Assembly: GCA_003427395.1 (NCBI GenBank)
Contig: BFEA01000062.1
Coordinates: 115,858-179,857, forward strand
Reading direction: 5' to 3'
From: Chara braunii
Lineage: Eukaryota > Streptophyta > Charophyceae > Charales > Characeae
DNA length: 64,000 nucleotides
In this document: positions 31,980 through 42,299 of the stretch, piece after piece
Position numbering within the stretch: position 1 is the first letter of the stretch
Layout: each line of letters starts with the position of its first letter
Notes under the pieces: model-generated
Told to the model about the DNA's origin: nothing
The model's database searches: none
What the model saw: the letters and a program-made list of their open reading frames with translations, nothing else
Translations under genes and position numbers: made by a program

Positions 31980-32815
31980 GACACAAAACCCACATCACTA
32001 GTGGGAAGAGTCCTAGCCATTAACAACGCCATCTTCGCCTCCATTTGGTACAAAGTGGCCTTTTGGGAAATTGGTTGTAAGCAATTGACAAGACTCAAAC
32101 ATGCCTCAATGACCTATTTGTGGAAAAACAATCATGAAGACACTCGAGCTATTAGAAGGGTAGCATGGGAAACCATAATACAGCCAAGAAGTCAGGGGGT
32201 AATTGACCCAGAGGAAGAAATAAAGGCGCTGATGTTCAAATTACCTCGTTGTTTGCTGATGACCTCACAGTCCTCTTCAGAGCCAATAACCAAAGCCTCA
32301 GAGCACTAACACATACGATCCACCTATTCGAGATTGCAGCAGATATGAAAGTGAATCGGGACACAAAAACTGAAGGCTGGTGGCTACATCCCACTGACAA
32401 CCCCCCACCAATGGACCCCCGGGTGGCATGGAAACCAAAAGAGGCGGCAATAGGGGTACTAGGGGTGAACATAACGGCTCTGGGCCCGCCCGCGGACCAT
32501 GGAGAGGCGTTGGTGGACCTCGCGATCGAGAGAATGTCAAAATGGGACACAAAACCCACATCACTAGTGGGAAGAGTCCTAGCCATTAACAACGCCATCT
32601 TCGCCTCCATCTGGTACAAAGTGGCATTTTGGGAAATTGGTTGTAAGCAATTGACAAGACTCAAACAGGCCTCAGTGGCCTATTTGTGGAAAAACAATCA
32701 TGAAGACACTCGAGCTATTAGAAGGGTAGCATGGGAAACCATAATACAACCAAGAACAAAAGGAAGTCAGGGGGTAATTGATCCAGAGGAAGAAATAAAG
32801 GCGCTGATGTTCAAA
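31675..32815 (+). repeat. Tandem duplication of 566/575 bp inside LINE F RT
   Basis: Unit 1 is 31675-32240 and unit 2 is 32241-32815. Both run from TTAC.TCG.TGTTTGCTGATG through FADD, GWWLHP and AINNAIFASIWYK to GATGTTCAAA. They differ by a few substitutions and a 9-bp gap. The second FADD is at 32252-32263. The duplication repeats half of the palm and thumb, so the gene cannot encode a normal RT. Confidence 0.9.
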
Positions 32816-34730
32816 TTTCTGGTGTGTCTTTTACTGGGAAACAATATCCCTTGGGTCAGGTATGCATACATTCAACTTGCCTGCTTGGCTCCGCCCTCCC
32901 GCCCGCAGCACCCAGTTCACCCTCTTAGATGGTTCACCAACAGCCATTGGTCCATCCCAATTTCCCCCAAAACAGACACGGATGACTCCCCGTCGGCCAG
33001 GGCGAGACAGGATCTTCGAATCGATCCACAATGGATAACACTGATTAGATTATGGAGAGAGAGAGGGCCGCAGTGCACAGCCACACCAACAAGATGGGAG
33101 GAAATCTGGCGCCAACCTCTGTTTGGTCATCAACAGATTCTTGACCAAACAGGCTTGCCTTTCTCCCTGCGAAACAAATCCAAATGGTTGAACTGGGTGA
33201 GGAAGGGGATATGTACAATTGGTGACCTATGAAATTCACAAACAGGAAACTGGGCCACAGTGGAAACACTCAAAAGAAGAACGGGTCCGATCAAGGACAT
33301 GGTCCATGGTCTACAAGAAATTCAAGAGGCGATACTGCTAGCCTGGATCCGCACTCTCAAGACCGGACCGACGGACCAACAATTAACAAACATGACTGGG
33401 TGATGACAGTGGACGCTCTACCCCTACCAATGACCGTCTACAAAGTACAAATGGTGGAAGATAACCGAGCTCAAGTGCTAGCATTCGGTTTGGTGAACCC
33501 AGGAGATCGTTGGTCTAAATTGCAAAGGAATGAGGAATTGGACAAGGCCCACTCGATCCCCAGCTAGTTAGGATGAAGGTCTTGGACGATCCGAAGGAAG
33601 GCCTCTTCATCTATGAACCGTCCACCCCTCTCCTCCTGTTGACATTCAACCCGACTAAATGGGAATGGACAGGGGGAGATTCACACTCCACCTTCCTTTG
33701 GCAATACACTGTTAAAAACGGGTATAGGAGGAGCCGAAAAAATTTTCCGGTTATGGACAATATCATCAATAGATGGGAGAGGGACTCCCCTCTAACAAAA
33801 CAAGACATACAAGACCTCGATTGATCCTCCTACGCAAGTCCGAAACCAACAAACCACAGAGTCTTACAGTGGCAGATTATCCACAAGTGTCTTTCGACAT
33901 CGGATTGGTTGACCTCGAGGACTGACCTTGAGGAAAGAGGGGAGCTCTCCCCCATATGCACATACTGTACCCATTCCCTTCCTAGGAAGAGAGCCACCCT
34001 GAAGCACTGCTTGCTAGAGTGCCCAATGGTAGCCCAACTCTGGAGTTGGTGGGACGCCACCTGACATTATTCAACAAACGAACATCTGTCGTGGAACACC
34101 TGCATCCTATTGCTGGGTGTTCCGCCCCAGGGAGGCATTTCATGGACGCCTTTAATGGCCAACCTCTTCTCCTACACCAAGTTGACAATCCTTATGCAGG
34201 CCTAGAGAATGCGTTGCTCGTTTCAAAGGAATCAGCACACGTTCGGTGTAATGCAGACACGGATAGCAATAATTGACTCAATCACGACCAAGACACAGCA
34301 AGCCCACAAGGAGCTAGGTGAGATGCTAAAAAGTGAACCGGATCAAATTAAAAAACAGGATCGCATTGACAACTTCACCCTCATATGGACTGATAAACGG
34401 AACAGGCTCTGCAACTTGGACCGACAGACTCATCTGCAATGGCAACCCAGGCCAACAACAGAGCGTCAGTGGGAACGCTTGCCGCAGTCTCACTTCCAAG
34501 TGGACCACCAAATGACAAACTTTGTTCTTGTACCACAACGAAGCCCAGACAATCACCCTTCCTAGCCCCTCCCTGTCCGCTTTTATGCCTACAACCCATA
34601 ACACCCACTCTTGTGCCACCCCTCCACTCACTTCGCCCCCCACCTCACACGCTCAACACCCATCCTCCTCTATAACCTGCTCGTTCCCCCCCCCCACCCT
34701 CACCCGCCCTCTGCCGGTCAAGGATGGGTT
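32249..34730 (+). pseudogene. LINE F ORF2: second RT copy, thumb and zf-RVT
   Basis: 32249-33232 continues past the duplication into the region after the thumb (WEEIWRQPLFG). Frameshifts follow. 33573-33830 has EWTGGDSHSTFLWQYTVKNGY, and after another shift come LQWQIIHKCLSTSDWL, CTYC and LKHCLLECP with WSWWD, i.e. the CX2C..HX4C zinc-binding domain found after RT in plant-type LINEs. The C-terminal tail is too decayed beyond about 34450. Confidence 0.75.
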
Positions 34731-35044
34731 TCTCAGGCCAAGTCAAGGGCAAAGCCGGGGAGAGAGAGAAAAGGGTTATACCAGTAATAGAGTGAAAGAG
34801 GGAGACAAGATCAAAACTCCCCCGGAATGGGAGGGCTAATTATGCAAGACGGATATGTTGAACTGAGGATTTTACATACAATCACGCAATCACGCACTTA
34901 AATAGTTGTTGGGGCATCCACGTTTACTGTTCATAACAGTACGCGGCCATATATATTAGTATCTTTCGCGACATAGACCTTTACATAAGTGAGCCTAGGG
35001 GTTCACAGATACATTTCTTGCATGTTCCACCATACAAACAACTA
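34731..35044 (+). other. LINE F 3' untranslated region
   Basis: Between the decayed ORF2 end and the conserved tail module; no frame. Confidence 0.5.
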
Positions 35045-35192
35045 CAATTGTTCAGGGACGCTGAACCCGGTTTCCAGCAGGTGCTGCTCCCCACCAATAG
35101 ATGGGGCCTCCCTGATGGTGCTAGTGGTGTCTGCTCGTATCAGCACCCCTAGCAGTTGCTCCGGTTGTTTAAAAAAAAAAAAAAAAAAAAAA
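35045..35192 (+). mobile_element. LINE F 3' tail module with two hairpins and poly(A)
   Basis: Hairpin 1 is GCTGAA..TTCCAGC-like (weakened here). Hairpin 2: TGCTAG-T-GGTG (35119-35129) pairs with CACC-C-CTAGCA (35144-35154), with CTG/CAG closing a CTCGTAT loop and one bulged T. The poly(A) runs 35171-35192. Confidence 0.75.
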
Positions 35193-37383
35193 CAATGGCG
35201 GAGGGAGTACCATAGCAGCAGGCATCACAAAGAGCATGCCCCAGCCCGCCCCGCCACTTAGAAGGCCCCCAGAATGGGCCAAAAAAATGAACGCAGCAGG
35301 TCTTGACATCAAATCATTTAATGTTAGTGGACTGGCCCAACCAACTGAACAGAAACGAAAGGCAATATGGGACCAAAAATACTTCAGGACATCGAAGGAA
35401 AGTGGTCGGATGTAATAGCGGTCCAAGAGACCCGCCTTACAGTCTGAGACTCCCCTACCCACCATGCCAAAGCCGACCAGGTCTGGCCCTACACCAAGTT
35501 TGCAGCCCCGGCTAAAGCGACAACCTCGACAGGAGTAGCAATATGACTCTACCCAATGTCGAGACTCATGCTGGACCATGCTGAATGCGACAGACAGGAG
35601 GGCATGTGGGCGTTTGGCTCAGAGCCACACTAGGAACAAAAACGATATATGTGGCAAGCGTATATGCACCAAATGACCCCACACAGAGAGACGCCTTTTT
35701 CACAGCGCTGCAACACCACCTCCCCCAGAATACTCCCTCAATAATAATGGGGGACTACCCCAATGTAGACAAAAGATCATCGTCCTAGAGTGCACAACAA
35801 AACCAGACCCACAATGGTCCGGATGTCATAGTGCTGGGTCATACGATGGTGGACCTTGCCCTCATAGATTCGTACGGGAACTGCACCCTGACAAAAGAGT
35901 TCTCAATCAAGTATGCGCAGGAATGAAAGGAGGCCCTGATTACCTATTACTCCAGCGTGAGGAATGGGATAACCACCTCATGGACAACCCCATAGACACT
36001 GAAACATTCAATGCCCTTTAGAAAGTGAGAGCTCGACTACAGGAATACCATGATAACCAGGAAAAAAAATTGAGAATCCAGGCAAGGATCTCCAAAGATG
36101 CGGCTGACGGGATGATGATAAGAGCATTCTTCCAGAAAGCTAAGGCCAAAGGAAGACGGGATGATGACAAGAACATTCTTCCGGAAAGCTAAGGCCAAAG
36201 GAAGATAGAACACGGTCTCGTCCCTCGGACACACCTTCGATAACAGTCAACCAACTGTTGACAATGCCTATAAAATAGCTGAGTATGCCTCAACATACTA
36301 CCAAAGGCTTTTTACATCAGAAGCTAACCAAACACAACCCCACATTCTGCAGGAGGCCTGGAACACGCTCCTCAACTCCCTACCATCCATTTTGACCGTG
36401 CAACACAGAGAGGAACTGGAGGCGCTAAATACAGAGGAAGACATCCTCCAAACCCTTCAAGACACGGACGATGAAAAAAAAACGGAGTTGGACTTATTCC
36501 CAAAAACATTTTGGCACCGATACTAGGATATATAATATATGCAAAACATATTTTTGTCATTATGTGGGTGTTCAAGAAGAGACCTTTGGAGATATGATAG
36601 AACAGGGCGTAACCACCCTCATATACGAAAAGGGAGACAAGGAGGAGATCCGAAATTATCGGCCAATCAACCTACTCCTGGTCCCTTACAAAATAGTGGC
36701 AAAATAGTGGGCTAATAGGATTGCACAAGATCTATCCGGATCAGTCAGGATTCATGCCTCACCGTAACATACAAGATAACATACAGCTGCTTAACGAAAC
36801 CATCAGATATGCCAGACAAGGACAAGTAGATGCGGCCATTCTCTTGATCAACTTTGAAAAGGCATATGATCATGTGGACTGGGACTTCTTGGAGATGTGC
36901 TTGCAGCGAATGAACTTCGGACCCCGATTCCAAAAATAGGTGAACATATTCCACAGGACAAAACACCACCAACATTATGATGAATGGACACTTTGCCCCA
37001 CCAATCAGACTCCAAAGATCTGTGAGACAATAACACCCCATTGCCCTGATTGTCTTCGTTCTCACAATGAAAGCATTGGCAGCAATGATTTGACTCAAAC
37101 CCCGAAATACAAAGGATCATGGTGTATGAAATACCACTTCACCTCATACCGGTCACATCCATCTTTGTCGATGACCTCACAGTACTATTCAGAGCCACCC
37201 CAGCTAGCCTCTAGGCATGGGCACACACGATCCACCTCTTTGAAATAGCAGCGAATATGAAAGTCAATCGGGGGACAAAACCAGAAAGGTGGTGGTTTAG
37301 CAAAGATAACAACATGTCACCCATCACACCAAGCATGGAATGGAAATCCAAGGAAATGGCTATCAGAGTCTTGGGTGTTCACC
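35193..37383 (+). mobile_element. LINE G, 5' part of split LINE G/J
   Basis: Contains the endonuclease start and a decayed RT, and stops at RVLGVH, exactly where LINE J at 59578 resumes. AGAGTCTYRGGTGTTCACC occurs at 37365-37383 and 59578-59596 (17 of 19 identical), as expected for a target-site duplication around a large insertion. Confidence 0.75.
35285..37383 (+). pseudogene. LINE G ORF2, endonuclease and RT, heavily decayed
   Basis: 35285 onwards: MNAAGLDIKSFNVSGL, then VQETR (frame 2), TIYVASVYAPNDPTQRDAFFTAL and SIIMGDYPN (GDFN-like with Asn displaced). A 49-bp tandem duplication (36104-36198) lies in the linker. RT fragments: DMIEQGVTTLIYEKGDKEEIRNYRPI, DAAILLINFEKAYDHVDWDFLEMC (normal IDFEKAYDH, so the catalytic Asp is Asn), then MKVNRGTKPERWWF. 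Many stops. Confidence 0.75.
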
Positions 37384-38359
37384 GGCTGATCGTCGTCCTG
37401 TCCGTTTCATTTATAGGGGATCATTATCACAAATTTTATGGGCAGGTACTGTTATTATCATCATCATTAGTGTTGTCATCATCAGTGTTGTCATCATCTT
37501 CGGTGATGCGTAGCGGGGATGGTTGCAGAGTCGTCAGATGGGGTGTTGTCTTGTCTGCTTGGATTCGTGGAATCCCATCATCTGTTCGTTATCACACCGG
37601 TGTTTGCATTTTAGATCGTCTTCATCAGCATCTTCTTCGTCATCATCTTTGACGGCATCAGAATAGTAGTAGCATTGTATCATCATCACAGGTCGTTCTC
37701 ATCAGCCACATTATCATCATCATCTTCGTTATAATCAAGGTGTGTGAGTATAGGAAGAGTGGGGGGGGTAGTTTCTCCTCCATGATCTTCTCTCTTCCTT
37801 TCCATTTTTTATCTCTACTCTGCTCTCCTCTTGTACCCTTCACCTTCTCCTCTCTACTCATTTCTTCCTTCCTTGCCACCTTGGTTTCTTTATCCTCACC
37901 TGCTTGTGGTTTGGTTTGCTCGAGACCTGTGTGATGGTTACTGGTGAGTGGTGCTGGCTGCGTGGCGAAATGTTGGGTGCTGGCGGCGTGGCCTGATGAT
38001 GTGTGTTGGCTGCGTGGAGGGTTGTTGGGCACTGCCTGCGTGGCAGGCTGCTGGCCGCTGGCTCTGCGGCAGGATGCTGAATGCAAACTGCTTGACGGGG
38101 GGGGGGGGGGGAGGATGGGGCATAAAAGAGGAAGGGGGTAAGGGAGGGGACAAGGGGAGGGAAGGTGGAGGAGCGTCTCGCGCATTTCTGTTTTTCTTTA
38201 TGCACGAATCTGTTTTCGATAATATGCTTACTGTGATTCTCATCAATTTTATTCCTATTTAGCTCTCTTATTCTGTTTGATTATTAGTCACTCAGTATAT
38301 GTCTGAACTATATTCTCGTTTCTATTTAGCCATCTTTCAATCTTCTCATCACTAATTTA
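37384..38359. other. Inserted noncoding sequence with trinucleotide and GCTGGCTGCGTGG repeats
   Basis: Left part of a composite insertion into LINE G/J. It holds ATC/CATCAT-rich sequence (37455-37730), a CT-rich stretch, and a degenerate ~30-bp tandem with GCTGGCTGCGTGG at about 37957-38090, followed by a G14 run. No gene. Confidence 0.5.
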
Positions 38360-38372
38360 CATACTAATTTCA

Positions 38373-39176
38373 GAACGCGAAGGAATACGGGACGACTGAG
38401 CTAGATGGGGATGGCATGAGGCTCGAGGTACTGCAAGAAACCGAGTGGGGCGAGGAAAAGGAGAACGGGCGAACACAGCAAGGGAAAGAGGTACTGCAGG
38501 GAGCGGAGTGGGGTGAGGAAAGGGGGAATGGGCGAATGCAACAAGGGGAAAACAAGTCCAAACACAAGGAAACAACCGGAGTGAAGGAAGCGGGGAGAAG
38601 GAACCAGCAGGCCTGTGCATGGCACTGACAGCTTGGTCACAGGCAGAAAAAGAAAAAGAAGCCCCCCCTCCAAAACCCCCAGAGCCTGTAATCACTAGCA
38701 AGAAACAAAAGCTTAGACAATTACTAGACAATGCACCCCCCGACCCCCCTCCGTCTAATAAAGGTATCGCATTCCTGCCAGTAAGGAAAAAAAATGACAA
38801 CTGGGAACTCGGTTTGGTTGTTCCCCCGGGAGTGCTACATGGAGAGGTGACTATGAAGGGGTGCTCCTCCTTCTTCCTGTCGCTCACATCGTGGGTGGAT
38901 GGTCTGCCGCTCCGAGGGACGGAGATTGCCCAACTGACGAAAGATGAACTTCCAAAAGGGGCTTCGGCTGCCCTGGTGTTGTCTTACGGGCATTACAGGC
39001 TGGCGACCAAAGACTTATACCTGAGCCATGATCACTCGGTTACGGATGATCTGCGTTGGTTGGACCAGGAAGGCCTGAAAGACCTCCAATTGCTAAAAAT
39101 CAAACCGGTCGACCTTTGGACGACTGACGAGATCAGAACCTTCCTAATCAAGCTATTAAGAAACGGCACGTTATAA
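38373..39176 (+). pseudogene. LINE H ORF1, C-terminal part
   Basis: The first part (38416-38628) has a 22-residue tandem repeat, VLQETEWGEEKENGRTQQ and VLQGAEWGEERGNGRMQQ. The C-terminal module follows (38619-39176): GIAFLPVRKKNDNWELGL, HGEVTMKGCSSFF, LVLSYGHYRL, DLRWLDQEGLKDLQLLKIK and a final LLRNGTL, the best preserved example with LINE B. The N-terminal domain and zinc knuckle are missing because the copy is 5'-truncated. A 25-nt poly(A) at 39217-39241 separates it from ORF2. Confidence 0.7.
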
Positions 39177-39273
39177 AAAGGGGGAACACTGGATAATGAA
39201 AAGTGGCTGCCCGTTTAAAAAAAAAAAAAAAAAAAAAAAAACATAAAAAAACAACTTAGAACCAGGAAGCAGG

Positions 39274-41032
39274 ATGAACGGAAGTAGGATGAATGTGGTG
39301 GACGCATTATATGGTAGGGACAAGGTCTGGAAACTGGGGAAGCGTCAAGCTGATCTGGATCTGCGTACTCTAAATGTGAACGGATTGGCCTTAGCCAAAC
39401 CCCCTAAAAGGCAAGCAATAGTGGACCAACTAAGAGGGGTAAAGGGGAAAGAGTGATCGGACATCGTGTGTCTGCAAGAAACTCATCTTATGGACAACCC
39501 GGAACACAACCACATACACAAGGAAATCTGGCCATACCAAGCCTATAGGGCCCACGCAACCAAGCCTAGTAGCGGAGGTGTGGCAATCTGGCTCCCGCCT
39601 GGTTCGAAGTTGGAAATGCTAAACTGGGCGGCGGACCAGGAGGAAGGCAGGTGGGTATACCTATTGGCAATGCTGGAATTGGAAGTGGTGAGTATACTGA
39701 ACGTGTATGCCCCAAATGAATTGTCAGCACGCCAAAGGTTCTTGGAATCATTGAAGGACAAATTACCGGCAGGTATCCAGGTAATCTTGGTGGGGGATTT
39801 TCATGCAGCCCCGGATCGTTGGCTAGATAGACTGCATGTCCCCACCCCCTGCCCACAGTACGTACAAAACGATGAGAGGAGCATTGCGGAACTGCTCCAA
39901 TCACGAAACCTCTTTGACACCTTTAGAAGGCACTTTCCTACAGACAGACGTTTCACATGCTTCTGCAGAAACAGCAAGGAGAAAACCTCCAAATCCCGTA
40001 TCGATCTGATCTTGGCCTCGGAGGAGATTCAGGGAGCGCTTCAAATAGCAGAAATCTTCCCTCGAAGCCCATACCCCGGTCTGGATCATGCGATGTGTAT
40101 AGCCATCTTTGCCTTTAGGAAGAAGCCAGACTGGGCAAGGTTTTTTATAAACTTAACACATCTCTCCTCAAAATAGAACGCTTCCAAGCCTATCTCAAGG
40201 AAATCTGGTCCTTTTGGTGGGGCCAAAGGAACCAGGTTTGTAACCCCATTGTATAGTTCAACAACGGCTTAAACTTTTTGGGCCGCAAGTGCAATGGATA
40301 TTCCAAGCTTCTTGCAAAACAGCGTCACGCAGAGGAGGTAAACCTTCAACACCAACTCCAACACTTACGACAAGCAGAAAACGACACAACTGACGTTGAG
40401 CGACAAACTAAAATTGCCAACGACATTCAAAACCTGGAAACTCGCACCCTAGGCTACATGGAGCACCGATGGCAAGGGGCCCGAACCGTGGGAAGCTCTC
40501 TAGGCACAACACGGATGGGGCAATGGAGGCAATTTTTTTTGCAAAAGCCAAAGCCAGGTCAGGGAGAACGGTAATCAAAGCCTTGGAAGACCCTAAATGC
40601 AATCAAGGACCGTTACATACATCCACGGCGGCCTGCACAAAAATAGCTAGGGATTTCTACCAAAACCTGTTTACATAAGAATGTGGAAACCTAGCTACGA
40701 CACATCGTATGGAGGAAATAACGGCTTTCTTACAACCCTTAAGCCACGCCCTCACAGACCAGCAAAAGAAGCCTTAGACAGACCTCTGTCAAAAGAAGAG
40801 ATATGGACAGCCTTAATACAAATGGAAGAAGAGAAGACTCCAGGCATAGATGGTCTACCTGAAGAATTATGGGAGACCCTATGGCCAAGCATCTCACAAG
40901 ACCTCATGGACTACTACTAGGAGGTCTGAAAAACAGGCCAGACAGGGGAAATAGTGAGCCAAGGAGTATTAACCCTTCTCTACAAAAAAGGGGACAGAAA
41001 CAATATTAAGAATTACAGACCTATCACACTAC
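39274..41032 (+). pseudogene. LINE H ORF2: endonuclease, linker, RT start
   Basis: MNGSRMNVVDALYGRD, then LRTLNVNGLALAK, a TGA at 39454 (Trp in LINES A and B), CLQETHLMDNPEH, VGDFHAAPD, KSRIDLILASEE and GLDHAMC. The Asn of the GDFN motif is His here, which should cripple the nuclease. Linker and RT N-terminus (KTPGIDGLPEELWETLW) follow with frameshifts; the frame is cut at PITL by LINE B. Confidence 0.8.
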
Positions 41033-42299
41033 AGATTGATTATGCACTCGAGTTGTGTCGTGCATGAGCTTCCGAGGGTGATGGCTTTGGAGATTCTTCG
41101 CGCCTAGCGCACGCGCGCCGTAGATCAGAGACACTAAGCGTCGCTACGTCACAGGCTGACGTGGCATCACGCTTGACTAAGGGAGTTCGACAGTGGATGG
41201 GCATCCGCCCGTTCGTTGATGCATGCCTCCTTGGTTCCGCGTCTTGGATTCCATAGCCGCCGTTGCATTACAAATGGTGAATGGCCCTGCGCGTTGACAC
41301 CTGTTAATGCGTATGGAATCAGCGGAGGTTTGGTTCTTGTGAAGGCAAAGTGGGCGTTGAAAGGCGTCATTGCTTCAGAAGACAATTATAATCACATTGC
41401 GGTGACTTTCGTCTGGGAGGGTTGTTTCCATCAAGTCAACAGGATGCTGTTTTGTAAGAACGAAGTGTGTGTCTTTTGAAAAGTCAAACGCGTTTTTTAG
41501 AAGCTGCAAAAGTCTCCACAATGTCTTGGTGGGGGAGCAGTGCCTAAGTCTTCCAAAAAGAGCATTGGGCTTGACCGATGATCAGGGTACTGGCCATGGG
41601 ATTGCACGTCAGTAAAGTGCCACATCGGTAATAGGGATTCCTCTTCATGATTAGTCGTTATCGTTACACTGTCAATAAGGATACCGGATGATCAATGACC
41701 AGCAGCGAGTGCGACAGAGGAATCGATGGCGCCACATCATCAATAGGGATACGTGTTGCCAAAATTTCAGAGAGGTGGATGAGTATACATTTTAGAAAGG
41801 GAGGGATCCTTACTGAGCTACGTCACAAATAGGGTCATCCCTATTCAATTCTCTATAGCCTGAAGTATATTCCTTCTTCCACATTCTCTGGTCATTTAGT
41901 AAGAGGGACAGTTGCCCAATCAAGCTTAAGTCACAAGGGTCATAGATTAATTGTCCTAGTAAGGAAATTAGTAATGAGAAGGGTAGTATCGGTTTTAACT
42001 GGGTGAGTCCTCTTCGACTGCCTATCTTTCTGAGCACAGGGAGGTAAAGGAAAGGAGGAAGCCAATTTAGTATTGGGCGAAGGGTTAGGAAATGTTGGGT
42101 ATCATGATATTGGGGGGGAATTCGTAGAAGAAAGTGCGCAGGAGGGTAACAAGAATTGGCGGAAGTACATGACGATAACGAGGAGGCAGAAGTTCTAAGA
42201 AGAAGAGGAATCTGTGTAAGAGGAGCAGTCGATGGTAGTAATGAATAGAATGATGAGGAATTCGTTAGTAATAATAAGGATGTTGTGGTGGTTAGAGAT
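41033..42299 (+). promoter_or_regulatory. LINE B 5' untranslated region
   Basis: 1.27 kb between the left target-site duplication and the first ORF1 ATG. No tandem monomers and no recognised promoter motif. It should hold the internal promoter if the copy is full length; that is inference from the LINE life cycle. Confidence 0.5.

Larger units (their letters stand above)
30019..35192 (+). mobile_element. LINE F, 5'-truncated, with 3' hairpin tail and poly(A)
   Basis: It begins inside the endonuclease, runs through reverse transcriptase, zf-RVT and the 3' tail module (35045-35160), and ends with about 22 A. Flanks CARTGGCGGAGGGARYAC at 30001-30018 and 35193-35210 match at 15 of 18 bases, consistent with an old target-site duplication. 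Inside ORF2 a 566-bp piece is tandemly duplicated. Confidence 0.8.
38373..41032 (+). mobile_element. LINE H, 5' part of split LINE H/C
   Basis: Starts in ORF1 just after CATACTAATTTCA (38360-38372), a sequence repeated with one change after the poly(A) of LINE C (54288-54300), which marks the target site. It runs through the ORF1 end, endonuclease and RT start to NYRPITL, where LINE B is inserted. The reading frame resumes in phase at 51018. Confidence 0.85.
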
